Assembly (NCBI GenBank): GCA_015059045.1
Contig: SVBD01000006.1
Span: forward strand, 20,947-84,946
Length of the DNA stretch: 64,000 nucleotides
Source: Erysipelotrichaceae bacterium
GTDB taxonomy: Bacteria > Bacillota_I > Bacilli_A > RFN20 > CAG-449
Reading direction: 5' to 3'
The first letter of the stretch is position 1, and each line of letters begins with the position of its first letter. This document shows, one piece after another, positions 30,247 through 39,289 of the stretch. The position numbers and the translations under genes were made by a program. Below the pieces are notes generated by a model. The model was not told where the DNA came from, ran no database searches, and saw only the letters and a program-made list of their open reading frames with translations.

Positions 30247-31011
30247 TTAATTTTCTTCTCTATCATTCATCATTGAGATGAATTCGTTTAAGAAATTATC
30301 ATAAGAACAACTTTCCATTGTTCCTTTATATGTTAAAGAAATTCTTCCAGTTTCTTCACTGACAACAATTGTAACCGCATCACTTACTTCACTGATACCA
30401 AATGCAGCACGATGTCTTGCACCATATTTACCAGTTAAAGCTCTAGTTGTTGGAGTGTAATAAACCGAAGCGGCTAAAATTGTATCACCACGAATAATTA
30501 CAGCACCATCGTGAAGTCTAGTTCCTGGATAGAAAATAGTTAATAATAATTCATAACATAATGGAGCGTTTAATCTTGTTCCACTCTTACTAATATCTGA
30601 TAAATTTGTAGTTTTTTCAAAAGTAATAATCGCACCTACTTTATTTCTTGATAAATGTTTTACCGCATCAGAAATAATTTTATACTTTGCTTCATCAGAA
30701 ACATTATTAATTTGAGTCTTCTTTCTTGAAGAAACGTTATTTAAAATGTAGTAACGATATTCACTACCATTTACCATAACATAAATAACTCCAGTAGCAA
30801 TTAAAAAACCTACTGATAATAATGTAACTGTTTCAAACGCAAATACTTTACTAACAACAAATAAAATATCTGCGACAATAATTGAGATTATAACAAACTT
30901 TCTTTTCATTTTAGAAAGTAATAAATACGAAACAAAAGCAAGTATTAGTAGGCTAATACCAAAGTCTAACAAGAAGAAGATATTTGAAAAACGTTCAATA
31001 ATTTCTTTCAT
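30247..31011 (-). CDS. cdaA: Diadenylate cyclase, CdaA type
   Basis: TM helices then GAIITFEKTTNLSDI, LHDGAVIIRGD (DGA), GARHRAAFGISE (RHR). Confidence 0.92.
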   Translation of the reverse strand: MKEIIERFSNIFFLLDFGISLLILAFVSYLLLSKMKRKFVIISIIVADILFVVSKVFAFETVTLLSVGFLIATGVIYVMVNGSEYRYYILNNVSSRKKTQINNVSDEAKYKIISDAVKHLSRNKVGAIITFEKTTNLSDISKSGTRLNAPLCYELLLTIFYPGTRLHDGAVIIRGDTILAASVYYTPTTRALTGKYGARHRAAFGISEVSDAVTIVVSEETGRISLTYKGTMESCSYDNFLNEFISMMNDREEN

Positions 31012-31209
31012 ATTAAGTTCCTCGCTTATATTAATTTAACATAGTTTAAATTAAATTTAAATATTGCTAACTAATTTTATTATAAAAATAATAAAAAAAG
31101 TATTTTATTAGTTTGTTATAATATTTTTTTGAGTTTTTTTCTATAATTTTAAGTATTGATATAACATTTGCTAAATTTTGTATATAATAAGAAGATAGGA
31201 GGCGATATA

Positions 31210-31971
31210 ATGTTTTCAAAATTTAATATAAAAAATGTTAAATGGATTAGTATTCTCGGTGCAATATTAAATATTGTTTTATCTATAATTTTCTTTATTG
31301 GTCTTTATCAAGCAATTAGTAATATAGAAGCTATTAATGCACTTCAAAATGGTGTAAGTGAAGTTCAATACAGTTTATATAGAACATATAGTTTGTTAAT
31401 TAATCTAACAACCGTTACAATCGCTTTTTCTTTATTACTAATTTCTTCAAGTTTAAGAATTGATCAAATTTACGTTAGATTAAAATGGGTAAATATTCTT
31501 TCATCCATTTTCAGCGTAATCACTACATTTATCATTCTATTCACTTCAATGAATAATAATGATTCAAGTGTTTTAAAGATTCAAAGTCCATTAATCTATG
31601 TTTTACTAGCAATTAGTGTTATTTGTATGATTTTTGACCAAATTAGATTATATTTCAAATATAAAAACAATCCATTCTATCATAATGGAAAATTCAAATC
31701 TAATGCATCTCAATTCAATTACCGCTATACAACAAATCAACCTAACCAACAAAGCGAAGATGGCTATATTACTCCTCGACCAAGAGAAGAAAATAAAATT
31801 ATTGAAGAAGAAAACGTATTTGATAATAACATGTCTTACTTTGAAATGTATGAAAAAAGAAGTGAAGAACTTCACAAGGTTGAAGAAGAATTCGACAAAG
31901 GAGAAATTAGCGAAGCTGAATATACTGCTAAAAGAAAAGCAATATATGCAAAATACGATAAATATAATTAA
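31210..31971 (+). CDS. Four-TM membrane protein with SHOCT-like C-terminus
   Basis: Four hydrophobic segments; C-term KVEEEFDKGEISEAEYTAKRKAIYAKYDK; start MFSKFNIK at 31210 has RBS aggaggcg. Confidence 0.75.
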   Translation: MFSKFNIKNVKWISILGAILNIVLSIIFFIGLYQAISNIEAINALQNGVSEVQYSLYRTYSLLINLTTVTIAFSLLLISSSLRIDQIYVRLKWVNILSSIFSVITTFIILFTSMNNNDSSVLKIQSPLIYVLLAISVICMIFDQIRLYFKYKNNPFYHNGKFKSNASQFNYRYTTNQPNQQSEDGYITPRPREENKIIEEENVFDNNMSYFEMYEKRSEELHKVEEEFDKGEISEAEYTAKRKAIYAKYDKYN

Positions 31972-32006
31972 AAACCCGCTTATTTTAAACTAAGCGGTTT
32001 TCTTTT
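31971..32006 (+). terminator. Rho-independent terminator
   Basis: AAAACCCGCTTA ttttaaac TAAGCGGTTTTCTTTTTT. Confidence 0.75.
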
Positions 32007-32753
32007 TTAGAACATTTCTTCAATATATTCAACGTATGATAATTCTTTTAATTCATCAATTAACAATTGATGATTTTTATATTTTTTTCCCTCTCTTATT
32101 GCTAACATGATGGAATAAACACTTAAGCCAGAATTAGAATAAGCAGTATTATGTTCTACAGAAATTACTTCGATTCCTTTTTCTCTTATAATATGAACAA
32201 ATTCTTTTAAATTTGATCGTTGTTCAAATTCAATATGTAGTTCAAAACATCCAGATCTAGTTGTAAATCTTCTTTCTAGTTGAGGCATAATAAAGATGGC
32301 AACAAAGATTAAAACATAACCAATTAACGCTGCCGTATAAAAGCCAGCGCCAATAGTTAGTCCTAAACACGCTACAGCCCACAAACCAGCAGCAGTTGTC
32401 AACCCTTTAACTTGGCTTCTAGAAGTAACTAAAATTGTTCCAGCTCCTAAAAAACCAATACCAGAAATAACTTGAGCGCCAAATCTTGCCGCATCACCTG
32501 TTCCATATGTTTCAACAATAAAGGCATCAGCAATCATTGCCATACATGAAGCCACACAAACAAGAATATATGTTCTTAATCCTGCCGCATGTTTTTTAAT
32601 TGCTCTTTCAATACCAATTGAACCCGCTAGAATAATTGCTAATGCTAAACGAACAATAATACTTCCAAAAGAAAGATTTGCAAGCCATTCACCATTTTCG
32701 CCAAATAGTTTAACAATTGGGTCAACAATATTAATATCCATTAAAATATTCAT
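32007..32753 (-). CDS. MgtC/SapB family membrane protein
   Basis: LAIILAGSIGIERAIKKHAAGLRTYILVCVASCMAMI, QVISGIGFLGAGTI, GLTTAAGLWAVACLGLTIGAG. Confidence 0.9.
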   Translation of the reverse strand: MNILMDINIVDPIVKLFGENGEWLANLSFGSIIVRLALAIILAGSIGIERAIKKHAAGLRTYILVCVASCMAMIADAFIVETYGTGDAARFGAQVISGIGFLGAGTILVTSRSQVKGLTTAAGLWAVACLGLTIGAGFYTAALIGYVLIFVAIFIMPQLERRFTTRSGCFELHIEFEQRSNLKEFVHIIREKGIEVISVEHNTAYSNSGLSVYSIMLAIREGKKYKNHQLLIDELKELSYVEYIEEMF

Positions 32754-32844
32754 ACTATCACCTTCTATAAAATGTTTATTAATAATATATTATATTATAC
32801 ATCAAATTATGATAATTACAATATGCGATTATTTTATAAGAAAA

Positions 32845-32868
32845 GGGATGCGTTAAACTGCATCCCAA
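32845..32868 (-). terminator. Terminator at end of opp-DUF3899 operon
   Basis: GGGATGC gttaaact GCATCCC with T-rich tail on minus. Confidence 0.65.
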
Positions 32869-33266
32869 TAATCTTTAAAGTTTGGTGAAATTAATATAAA
32901 TATAACCGAAATTGCAATAAGAATTAATCCAACAATTACTAAATATCCAAATGGTCTATTTTCTTCGTGTTTTGCTAAAGTATATTCGTGATAAGTCTTA
33001 TATTTGATATCGTTATGATCTTTTTTAAATAAAGATACAAATCTCATCATACCATAAGTTAACATATCAAATGTTCCGCCGTTTGTCGCAAGAACTAACA
33101 TTCCAAAACAGAATAATAAGATTCCCGGAATAAAGAATGCATCGATTAATATCTCAACTACATCGACAAATTCTTTTGCAAGAAATATATGATTACAAAC
33201 TGCAAATATAAATGCAGCAACTAACCCAATAGAAAATGTAATTAAATATTTATATATTTGTTTCAT
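32853..33266 (-). CDS. DUF3899-like membrane protein
   Basis: Multiple TM segments; FFIPGILLFCFGMLVLATNGGTFDMLTYGM; downstream of oppF. Confidence 0.7.
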   Translation of the reverse strand: MKQIYKYLITFSIGLVAAFIFAVCNHIFLAKEFVDVVEILIDAFFIPGILLFCFGMLVLATNGGTFDMLTYGMMRFVSLFKKDHNDIKYKTYHEYTLAKHEENRPFGYLVIVGLILIAISVIFILISPNFKDYWDAV

Positions 33267-33267
33267 A

Positions 33268-34554
33268 TTACTTTGCTTTAATTTCTTCTAAATATTTAGC
33301 TTCTTCTTCACTATTACAATATACAAAGTGACCCGGAACGATTTCTCTCATTGTAGGTTTTTCCTTTGAATAATCATGATCCATTAATGGATTATATGTA
33401 ATTCTCTTTCTTGCCTTTTCATAAACTGGGTCAGGTAAAGGAATTGCAGATAATAACGATTTTGTATATGGATGAAGAGGATGTTTGAATAATTCATCAG
33501 ATGTTGTTAATTCAACAATCTTACCAAAATACATAACTGCAATACGATCTGAGAAATATTTTACAACTGATAAGTCGTGAGCGATAAATAGAATTGTTAA
33601 TCCCATTTTTTCTCTTAAATCGTTTAATAAGTTAATAACTTGAGCTTGAATTGAAACGTCTAAAGCAGAAACTGGTTCGTCAGCAATAATTAATTCTGGA
33701 TTTAATACAATCGCACGAGCGATACCAATACGTTGACGTTGTCCACCAGAGAATTCATGAGGATAACGACCAGCATGTTCTGGAACTAAACCAACTAATT
33801 CTAATACGCGATAAACTTGTTCATCAATAAACTTTTTATCTTTAACACCACGAATAATTAAACCTTCTGCGATAATATCACGGACTGTCATACGTGGGTC
33901 AAGTGAAGCAATAGGATCTTGGAAGATCATTTGCATTTTATTAGTAATACGATCCTTTTTAGCAAATCTTAAAGCTTCTTTATATTCCCTTTGAAGAACT
34001 TCTCTTTTTTGTTCGTCCATTTCTTTTTCAATTAATGGGAGATATTTATCAGAAACTTTTTGCATTTCGTATTTAGCAAATTCTTTATTACAGTTTTTGT
34101 GATCAAATTTTGCACTACGAATCTTTTCTGTATTTTCTTTTACTACTTCTAATAATTCTGCTTCTTTTTCTTTTAATGCATCTTGATAAGCTTTATTTGC
34201 AAGTTCTTTAGATTCACCATTTTCAAGATCTCTTTTTAATTTTTCTTGAAGAACCGATCTTTCTTGTTTGTATTTTAATTTAGCTTGTTTAACAGCAGCT
34301 TTATACTGACGAATACCAGCGCAGATTCTTTTACCATCAAGATAAACAGAACCACCAGTAATGTCATATAAACGAATTATTGATCTACCTGTTGTTGTTT
34401 TACCACATCCAGATTCACCAACTAAACCTAAAACTTCACCTTTATAAAGTTCGAAGTTTACATCATCAACAGCTTTTAAATAACGAAGTTTTCCTAATTT
34501 AAAATATTGTTCAAGGTGTTCAACTTTTAATAATACTTCTTTATTATTTTCCAT
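33268..34554 (-). CDS. oppF: Oligopeptide ABC transporter ATP-binding protein OppF with ~125-aa insertion
   Basis: GESGCGKTTTGRSIIRL, QMIFQDPIASLDPRMTV, HEFSGGQRQRIGIARA. Confidence 0.92.
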   Translation of the reverse strand: MENNKEVLLKVEHLEQYFKLGKLRYLKAVDDVNFELYKGEVLGLVGESGCGKTTTGRSIIRLYDITGGSVYLDGKRICAGIRQYKAAVKQAKLKYKQERSVLQEKLKRDLENGESKELANKAYQDALKEKEAELLEVVKENTEKIRSAKFDHKNCNKEFAKYEMQKVSDKYLPLIEKEMDEQKREVLQREYKEALRFAKKDRITNKMQMIFQDPIASLDPRMTVRDIIAEGLIIRGVKDKKFIDEQVYRVLELVGLVPEHAGRYPHEFSGGQRQRIGIARAIVLNPELIIADEPVSALDVSIQAQVINLLNDLREKMGLTILFIAHDLSVVKYFSDRIAVMYFGKIVELTTSDELFKHPLHPYTKSLLSAIPLPDPVYEKARKRITYNPLMDHDYSKEKPTMREIVPGHFVYCNSEEEAKYLEEIKAK

Positions 34555-36691
34555 TGTTCTTCACCTCTTTCTTCATACGTTTAATTCTTTCAGTAATAAT
34601 CTTTGGTGGATTAACTTTTGGTGCATCTTCATGTAATAACCATGTAGCAGCATAGTGAGTTTTAGAAACTTCAAATAATGGAGGTTCCATTTCAAAGTCG
34701 ATTTCTAATGCATATTTATTTCTATCTGCAAAAGCATCACCTTTAGGTGGATAAATCATATTTGGTGGAGTTCCTGGAATTGCTTCTAGTTTTTCTTTTG
34801 TTTCTAAATCTGGCATACTACTTAATAATGCCCAAGTATATGGATGTTTTGGATCATAGAAAATATCTTCGCTTGTACCATATTCTACAATCTTACCAGC
34901 ATACATAACTGCGATTCTATCAGCCATATTAGCAACAACACCTAAATCGTGAGTAATAAAGATAACTGATAAATTTCTTTGAACTTTAATTCTATTAATT
35001 AATTCAAGGATTTGTGATTGAATTGTAACGTCTAATGCAGTTGTAGGTTCATCACAGATAAGAATATCTGGGTTAGCAGATAAAGCAATAGCAATAACGA
35101 TTCTTTGTCTCATACCACCTGAGAATTCAAATGGATATTGTTTAAATCTAATTGCTGGTTCTGGAATACCTACTTCTTTCATTAATTCAAGAGCTCTAGC
35201 TTTAGCCAAACCTTTTGTTACTTTATAAACTACTTTAGATGCTTCTTCTTTTAAGAAATCAACTAATGCAATCATTTCTTTCTTAGCGTCAAATTCATCT
35301 TTGTGTTTAATGTCACTTTCAATACTCTTAATTAAATAATGAACAATTTTAGCGATGTTTTCTTTTGTTAAATCTAAATCAACTAATGCAGGAGGAACAA
35401 CTTTCCATGTTGGAGATTTTCCTTTTTCTACAAGAGCATCATATTTTGCTTTGTTCTTTTCATATTTTCTAGTGTTCTTTGGATTTGTTTTTTCACCATA
35501 GAAATAACGTTTAATTTCATGGTTAATAGAAATTCCAAATGAGTATTCAACACTTCTCTTATGAACGTTAAGATAGTCAATAGCTTCTTTTAATTCAGCA
35601 CTTACAGTTTTTACTTTGTTTTCTAGAATAGATTTAGTAAGTCTTTCACTTTCAGAAACATACTTATATAAGTCATTTAATTTAATTAACAATTGTTGTT
35701 TTCTTTCAATTGATTTTTCATGTGAATGTAAAATACCTGTGCTACCTAATTCAATGAATTGATTCATATAATTTTCATCAAGGTATTTTTTAGTTAAATC
35801 ATTTAATTCATCAACTGGAATACTTGTAAAATCAAATTCTGGATTTTTTAAGATATAATAACCTAAACGGAAATAGTTTGGTTTTTGTTTTTCTAACCCT
35901 TTATTAATTAAATTTACTGTTTTTTCAAGTAAATTGATCATGTCTTCTGGATTAGTTTTCTTTCCATAAATGAAATATTCTAATGCTTTAGTTTGGATTT
36001 GTTGATATTCTTCATCATCAGAAACTAAGAATGGATTAATAGTTTTTACTAAATTTGATTTTAAATTTCTTAAAACCTTACGATAATCAACTTTTTGTTT
36101 TTTCGAAATTAAGAATGCAGTAGTTTCTAATTCTGTTTTTAATGAAACAGCTGCTTCTTGAGCGTTATTGTATGCTTGTTCTAATTCTGTACCTTTGATA
36201 CAGAAAGCATCGAAAGTATGACATTGATTTTTATTATTTTCAACATCATTATTTTTTTCATCAAGTGCTTTATTTAATAAAGCAAGTTTTCCATTAAATT
36301 CTTTTTTAGCGCTTTTTTGACGTAATTTACCATTCAAAATCATCGCTTCAGTTAATTGGTGTCCAACTCTAACGATTGGATTTAAACTTGATAATGGATC
36401 TTGGAAGATCATTGAAATTTTATCTCCACGAATTTTGTGGAAATCATCTTCCGAAATCTTTAATAAATCTTGTCCGTCGTACAAGATTTCTCCACCTTCA
36501 ACAATTGAGTTACCTGCTAAAATACCAATAATGGCTTTACTAGTTACTGATTTGCCAGAGCCTGATTCACCTACGATAGCAAGTGTTTCACCTTTGTATA
36601 AATCGAAAGAAATATTTCTAACAGCTTTAACAATACCACCTTGAGTTCTGAAGGATACTTGTAAATTTTTAACTTCTAATTTCTTTTCCAT
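34544..36691 (-). CDS. oppD: Oligopeptide ABC transporter ATP-binding protein OppD with ~370-aa insertion
   Basis: GESGSGKSVTSKAIIG, SMIFQDPLSSLNP, FEFSGGMRQRIVIAIAL, ICDEPTTALDVTIQ. Confidence 0.92.
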   Translation of the reverse strand: MEKKLEVKNLQVSFRTQGGIVKAVRNISFDLYKGETLAIVGESGSGKSVTSKAIIGILAGNSIVEGGEILYDGQDLLKISEDDFHKIRGDKISMIFQDPLSSLNPIVRVGHQLTEAMILNGKLRQKSAKKEFNGKLALLNKALDEKNNDVENNKNQCHTFDAFCIKGTELEQAYNNAQEAAVSLKTELETTAFLISKKQKVDYRKVLRNLKSNLVKTINPFLVSDDEEYQQIQTKALEYFIYGKKTNPEDMINLLEKTVNLINKGLEKQKPNYFRLGYYILKNPEFDFTSIPVDELNDLTKKYLDENYMNQFIELGSTGILHSHEKSIERKQQLLIKLNDLYKYVSESERLTKSILENKVKTVSAELKEAIDYLNVHKRSVEYSFGISINHEIKRYFYGEKTNPKNTRKYEKNKAKYDALVEKGKSPTWKVVPPALVDLDLTKENIAKIVHYLIKSIESDIKHKDEFDAKKEMIALVDFLKEEASKVVYKVTKGLAKARALELMKEVGIPEPAIRFKQYPFEFSGGMRQRIVIAIALSANPDILICDEPTTALDVTIQSQILELINRIKVQRNLSVIFITHDLGVVANMADRIAVMYAGKIVEYGTSEDIFYDPKHPYTWALLSSMPDLETKEKLEAIPGTPPNMIYPPKGDAFADRNKYALEIDFEMEPPLFEVSKTHYAATWLLHEDAPKVNPPKIITERIKRMKKEVKNNGK

Positions 36692-36694
36692 ATA

Positions 36695-38242
36695 CTAATC
36701 CTCCGCTCCTCTAAGTGATGGGTTAAATGCATCACGTAATCCATTACCGAATAAGTTGAAACTTAACATCAATAAACAGATGAAAATTGATGGGAATAAA
36801 ATATAGTGTGGATATGTAACTAAGTATGGTTGAGCGTTAGCTAATAATGTACCAACACTAGTCATATCGCCTGTATTTAAGTTAATGATTCCTAAGTAAG
36901 ATAAACTTGTTTCAGAGAAAATCATACCAGGAATTACAAGAACACTACTTGTAATTAATGTACCTAAAGAGTTAGGGAAAATATGTTTAAACATAATTCT
37001 TCTATCTCTTGCACCTAAAGTTCTAGCAGCTAAAACATACTCTTGGTTCTTGAAACGATAGAATTGCATACGAGTACGTCCCGCCATACCAATCCAACCC
37101 GTCAAGAAGAACGAGATGAATAGAATCAATACTTGAGGTGAGGATTTCATGTGATATTTTAATAATGTAACGACAATCATGAATGGAACTGCTGATAGAA
37201 TTTCAACAAATCTTTCCATTAAAATATCAATCTTACCACCATAATAACCTTCGATAGCGCCATAAATAGCACCAACGATTAAGTTAACACTTGCAACAGT
37301 AATAGCAAGAATGAAACTAAATCTAGCACCACTAGCTAAGCAAGTGAAGATATCTTGTCCACTATTAGTTGTACCAAAGATAAAGAATGGTTCTCTAATT
37401 CCGTCTTTTAATACTTCTGAATGATAGTATTTATAATATTCATAGTAGTTTACTCTAATTTTGTAACCACCTTGTTGTTTTTGACCATATGCATATAAAG
37501 GAGTATCTCCTTCAATTCTCATTTTACTTGTATATGGATCATCTCTATCAGGACTATAAGGTAAATAAATGTTATTATATTCTCTTACACCTTCAGAGTT
37601 AGATGTTCCAGCCGTAATTGTTTTACCATCTAATGTTGTTGTTTCATACCAGAAGTTAGCATCTTCAGCATCATTAGCAATTGCTGATGGTCTTTTTGAT
37701 GGATCAGTAATAGGATAAATAATTTGAACATCATGTTCATCTTGATATGCTTGAATGTCAGCATACATTTTTGGAGTAGCATCTAAGAAAACTACACCAA
37801 CTTGTTGATATGTATCTAATTTGAATTTGTACATCCAAATTTTCTTACCATAAGGGTTTGTTGTAATTCTTCTTTCGAATTCATTATCAACAACTACATT
37901 TGCGCCTGTTTCAACACCAATTCCATAATAATAACTAAAGCTTGTTTCATTTAGATCTTTTGTTCTTTTACCATTATTGAAAATTTTAGGTGCTGTATAA
38001 GTATAATACTTATCCGAATAAGAAACAGAATAAGGTGAGATGATCGGTGCAAAAATTGCATATAAAATTAAGATTAAAATAACAATAGCACCAGCAATAG
38101 AAGCTTTGTTTTTCTTAAAACGATTCCATGCATCTCTAAAATAGCTAATAGGTTTTGTAACTAATTCTTTATCATGAAGTCTTCCTTCTGTATTAGCTAA
38201 AACTAATTTTTCTCTTGGAACTTGAATTTCATTTGGTTTCAT
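36695..38242 (-). CDS. oppC: Oligopeptide ABC transporter permease OppC with large extracytoplasmic insertion
   Basis: FGTTNSGQDIFTCLASGARFSF, AARTLGARDRRIMFKHIFPN. Confidence 0.9.
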   Translation of the reverse strand: MKPNEIQVPREKLVLANTEGRLHDKELVTKPISYFRDAWNRFKKNKASIAGAIVILILILYAIFAPIISPYSVSYSDKYYTYTAPKIFNNGKRTKDLNETSFSYYYGIGVETGANVVVDNEFERRITTNPYGKKIWMYKFKLDTYQQVGVVFLDATPKMYADIQAYQDEHDVQIIYPITDPSKRPSAIANDAEDANFWYETTTLDGKTITAGTSNSEGVREYNNIYLPYSPDRDDPYTSKMRIEGDTPLYAYGQKQQGGYKIRVNYYEYYKYYHSEVLKDGIREPFFIFGTTNSGQDIFTCLASGARFSFILAITVASVNLIVGAIYGAIEGYYGGKIDILMERFVEILSAVPFMIVVTLLKYHMKSSPQVLILFISFFLTGWIGMAGRTRMQFYRFKNQEYVLAARTLGARDRRIMFKHIFPNSLGTLITSSVLVIPGMIFSETSLSYLGIINLNTGDMTSVGTLLANAQPYLVTYPHYILFPSIFICLLMLSFNLFGNGLRDAFNPSLRGAED

Positions 38243-38244
38243 AA

Positions 38245-39204
38245 TTACTTAACCCCCATTCTAATACGTGGATCGATAATTCCATAACTTAAGTCAATAA
38301 AGATTGCAGCGAACAATCCAATTAAGATATAGAAACTTGACAATAACATGAAGAAGTCATAATCTTGATAGGTTATCGAATCTAAATATAATCCACCGAC
38401 ACCTGGAATAGAAAATATTTTCTCAATAATCAATGAACCGGATAATACTGAAACGAATTCTCCGACGATTGATGGGAAAATTGGAACCATCGCATTTCTT
38501 AATGCGTGGTGAACAGTTGCTTGTCTTCTTGTTAAACCTTTAGTTCTAGCAAGTAACATAAAATCACTTGTTAATACTTCAGTTAATTCGGCACGTGTAA
38601 AACGAGCATAACCTGCAATAGATCCAAACGACATTGCAATAACTGCTGGCATCATAGATTTAAACATTGGCCATGTGAAATAGTCAAAACCTGCTTTCAT
38701 ATATAATGGGAATAGCCCTAATAAGAAACAGAATACATATTGAACTAAGAACGCAGTAACTAATCCTGGAACAGAAATGAAAATCATAACACCAGTACTA
38801 ATTACATGGTCTTGCCATTTGTTTTTCTTTAACGCAGCAAAAATACCTAGCGCAATACCTAATGGTACTGAGAAAATAGTTGAATATACGTTAATCAATA
38901 CTGTTGGTGGTAGTTTCTCAACGAATACATCCCAAACAGGTGAGTTACGATATTCTGGGTGGTTAACACTAACACCAAAGTCACCTTGGAAAATTCTTTT
39001 AATATAATTTACAAGTTGAACTGGTATTGGATCATAATAACCTCTCGCTTTAATAGTTGCATAAGCAATATCAGCGTCTTTACCAATTGATACGTCAATA
39101 ACAATAGGTAACATTTTAATTAATACAAAGCAAACTACGAAAATAATTAGAAAAGTCATGATCATTAAACCAAGTCTTTTCAAAATATATTTGATCATAT
39201 ACAT
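38245..39204 (-). CDS. oppB: Oligopeptide ABC transporter permease OppB
   Basis: YILKRLGLMIMTFLIIFVVCFVLI; RFTRAELTEVLTSDFMLLARTKGLTRRQATVHHALRNAMVPI. Confidence 0.92.
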   Translation of the reverse strand: MYMIKYILKRLGLMIMTFLIIFVVCFVLIKMLPIVIDVSIGKDADIAYATIKARGYYDPIPVQLVNYIKRIFQGDFGVSVNHPEYRNSPVWDVFVEKLPPTVLINVYSTIFSVPLGIALGIFAALKKNKWQDHVISTGVMIFISVPGLVTAFLVQYVFCFLLGLFPLYMKAGFDYFTWPMFKSMMPAVIAMSFGSIAGYARFTRAELTEVLTSDFMLLARTKGLTRRQATVHHALRNAMVPIFPSIVGEFVSVLSGSLIIEKIFSIPGVGGLYLDSITYQDYDFFMLLSSFYILIGLFAAIFIDLSYGIIDPRIRMGVK

Positions 39205-39234
39205 GCGTTTATACCTCCTTCTAAATTGACAAAA

Positions 39235-39262
39235 TGCGAGCTAACTTAAACGTTAGCCCGCA
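39235..39262 (-). terminator. Stem-loop between oppA and oppB (attenuator candidate)
   Basis: TGCG.GCTAAC ttaaac GTTAGC..GCA; T-rich tail on minus. Confidence 0.55.
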
Positions 39263-39289
39263 TAATAATAATAAGTTTTGCGACAAAGA

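Noticed and set aside
31634-31993. 119-aa plus-strand ORF overlapping the SHOCT-like membrane protein
   Set aside because: Alternate frame of a well-supported CDS; low-complexity composition and no recognisable features.
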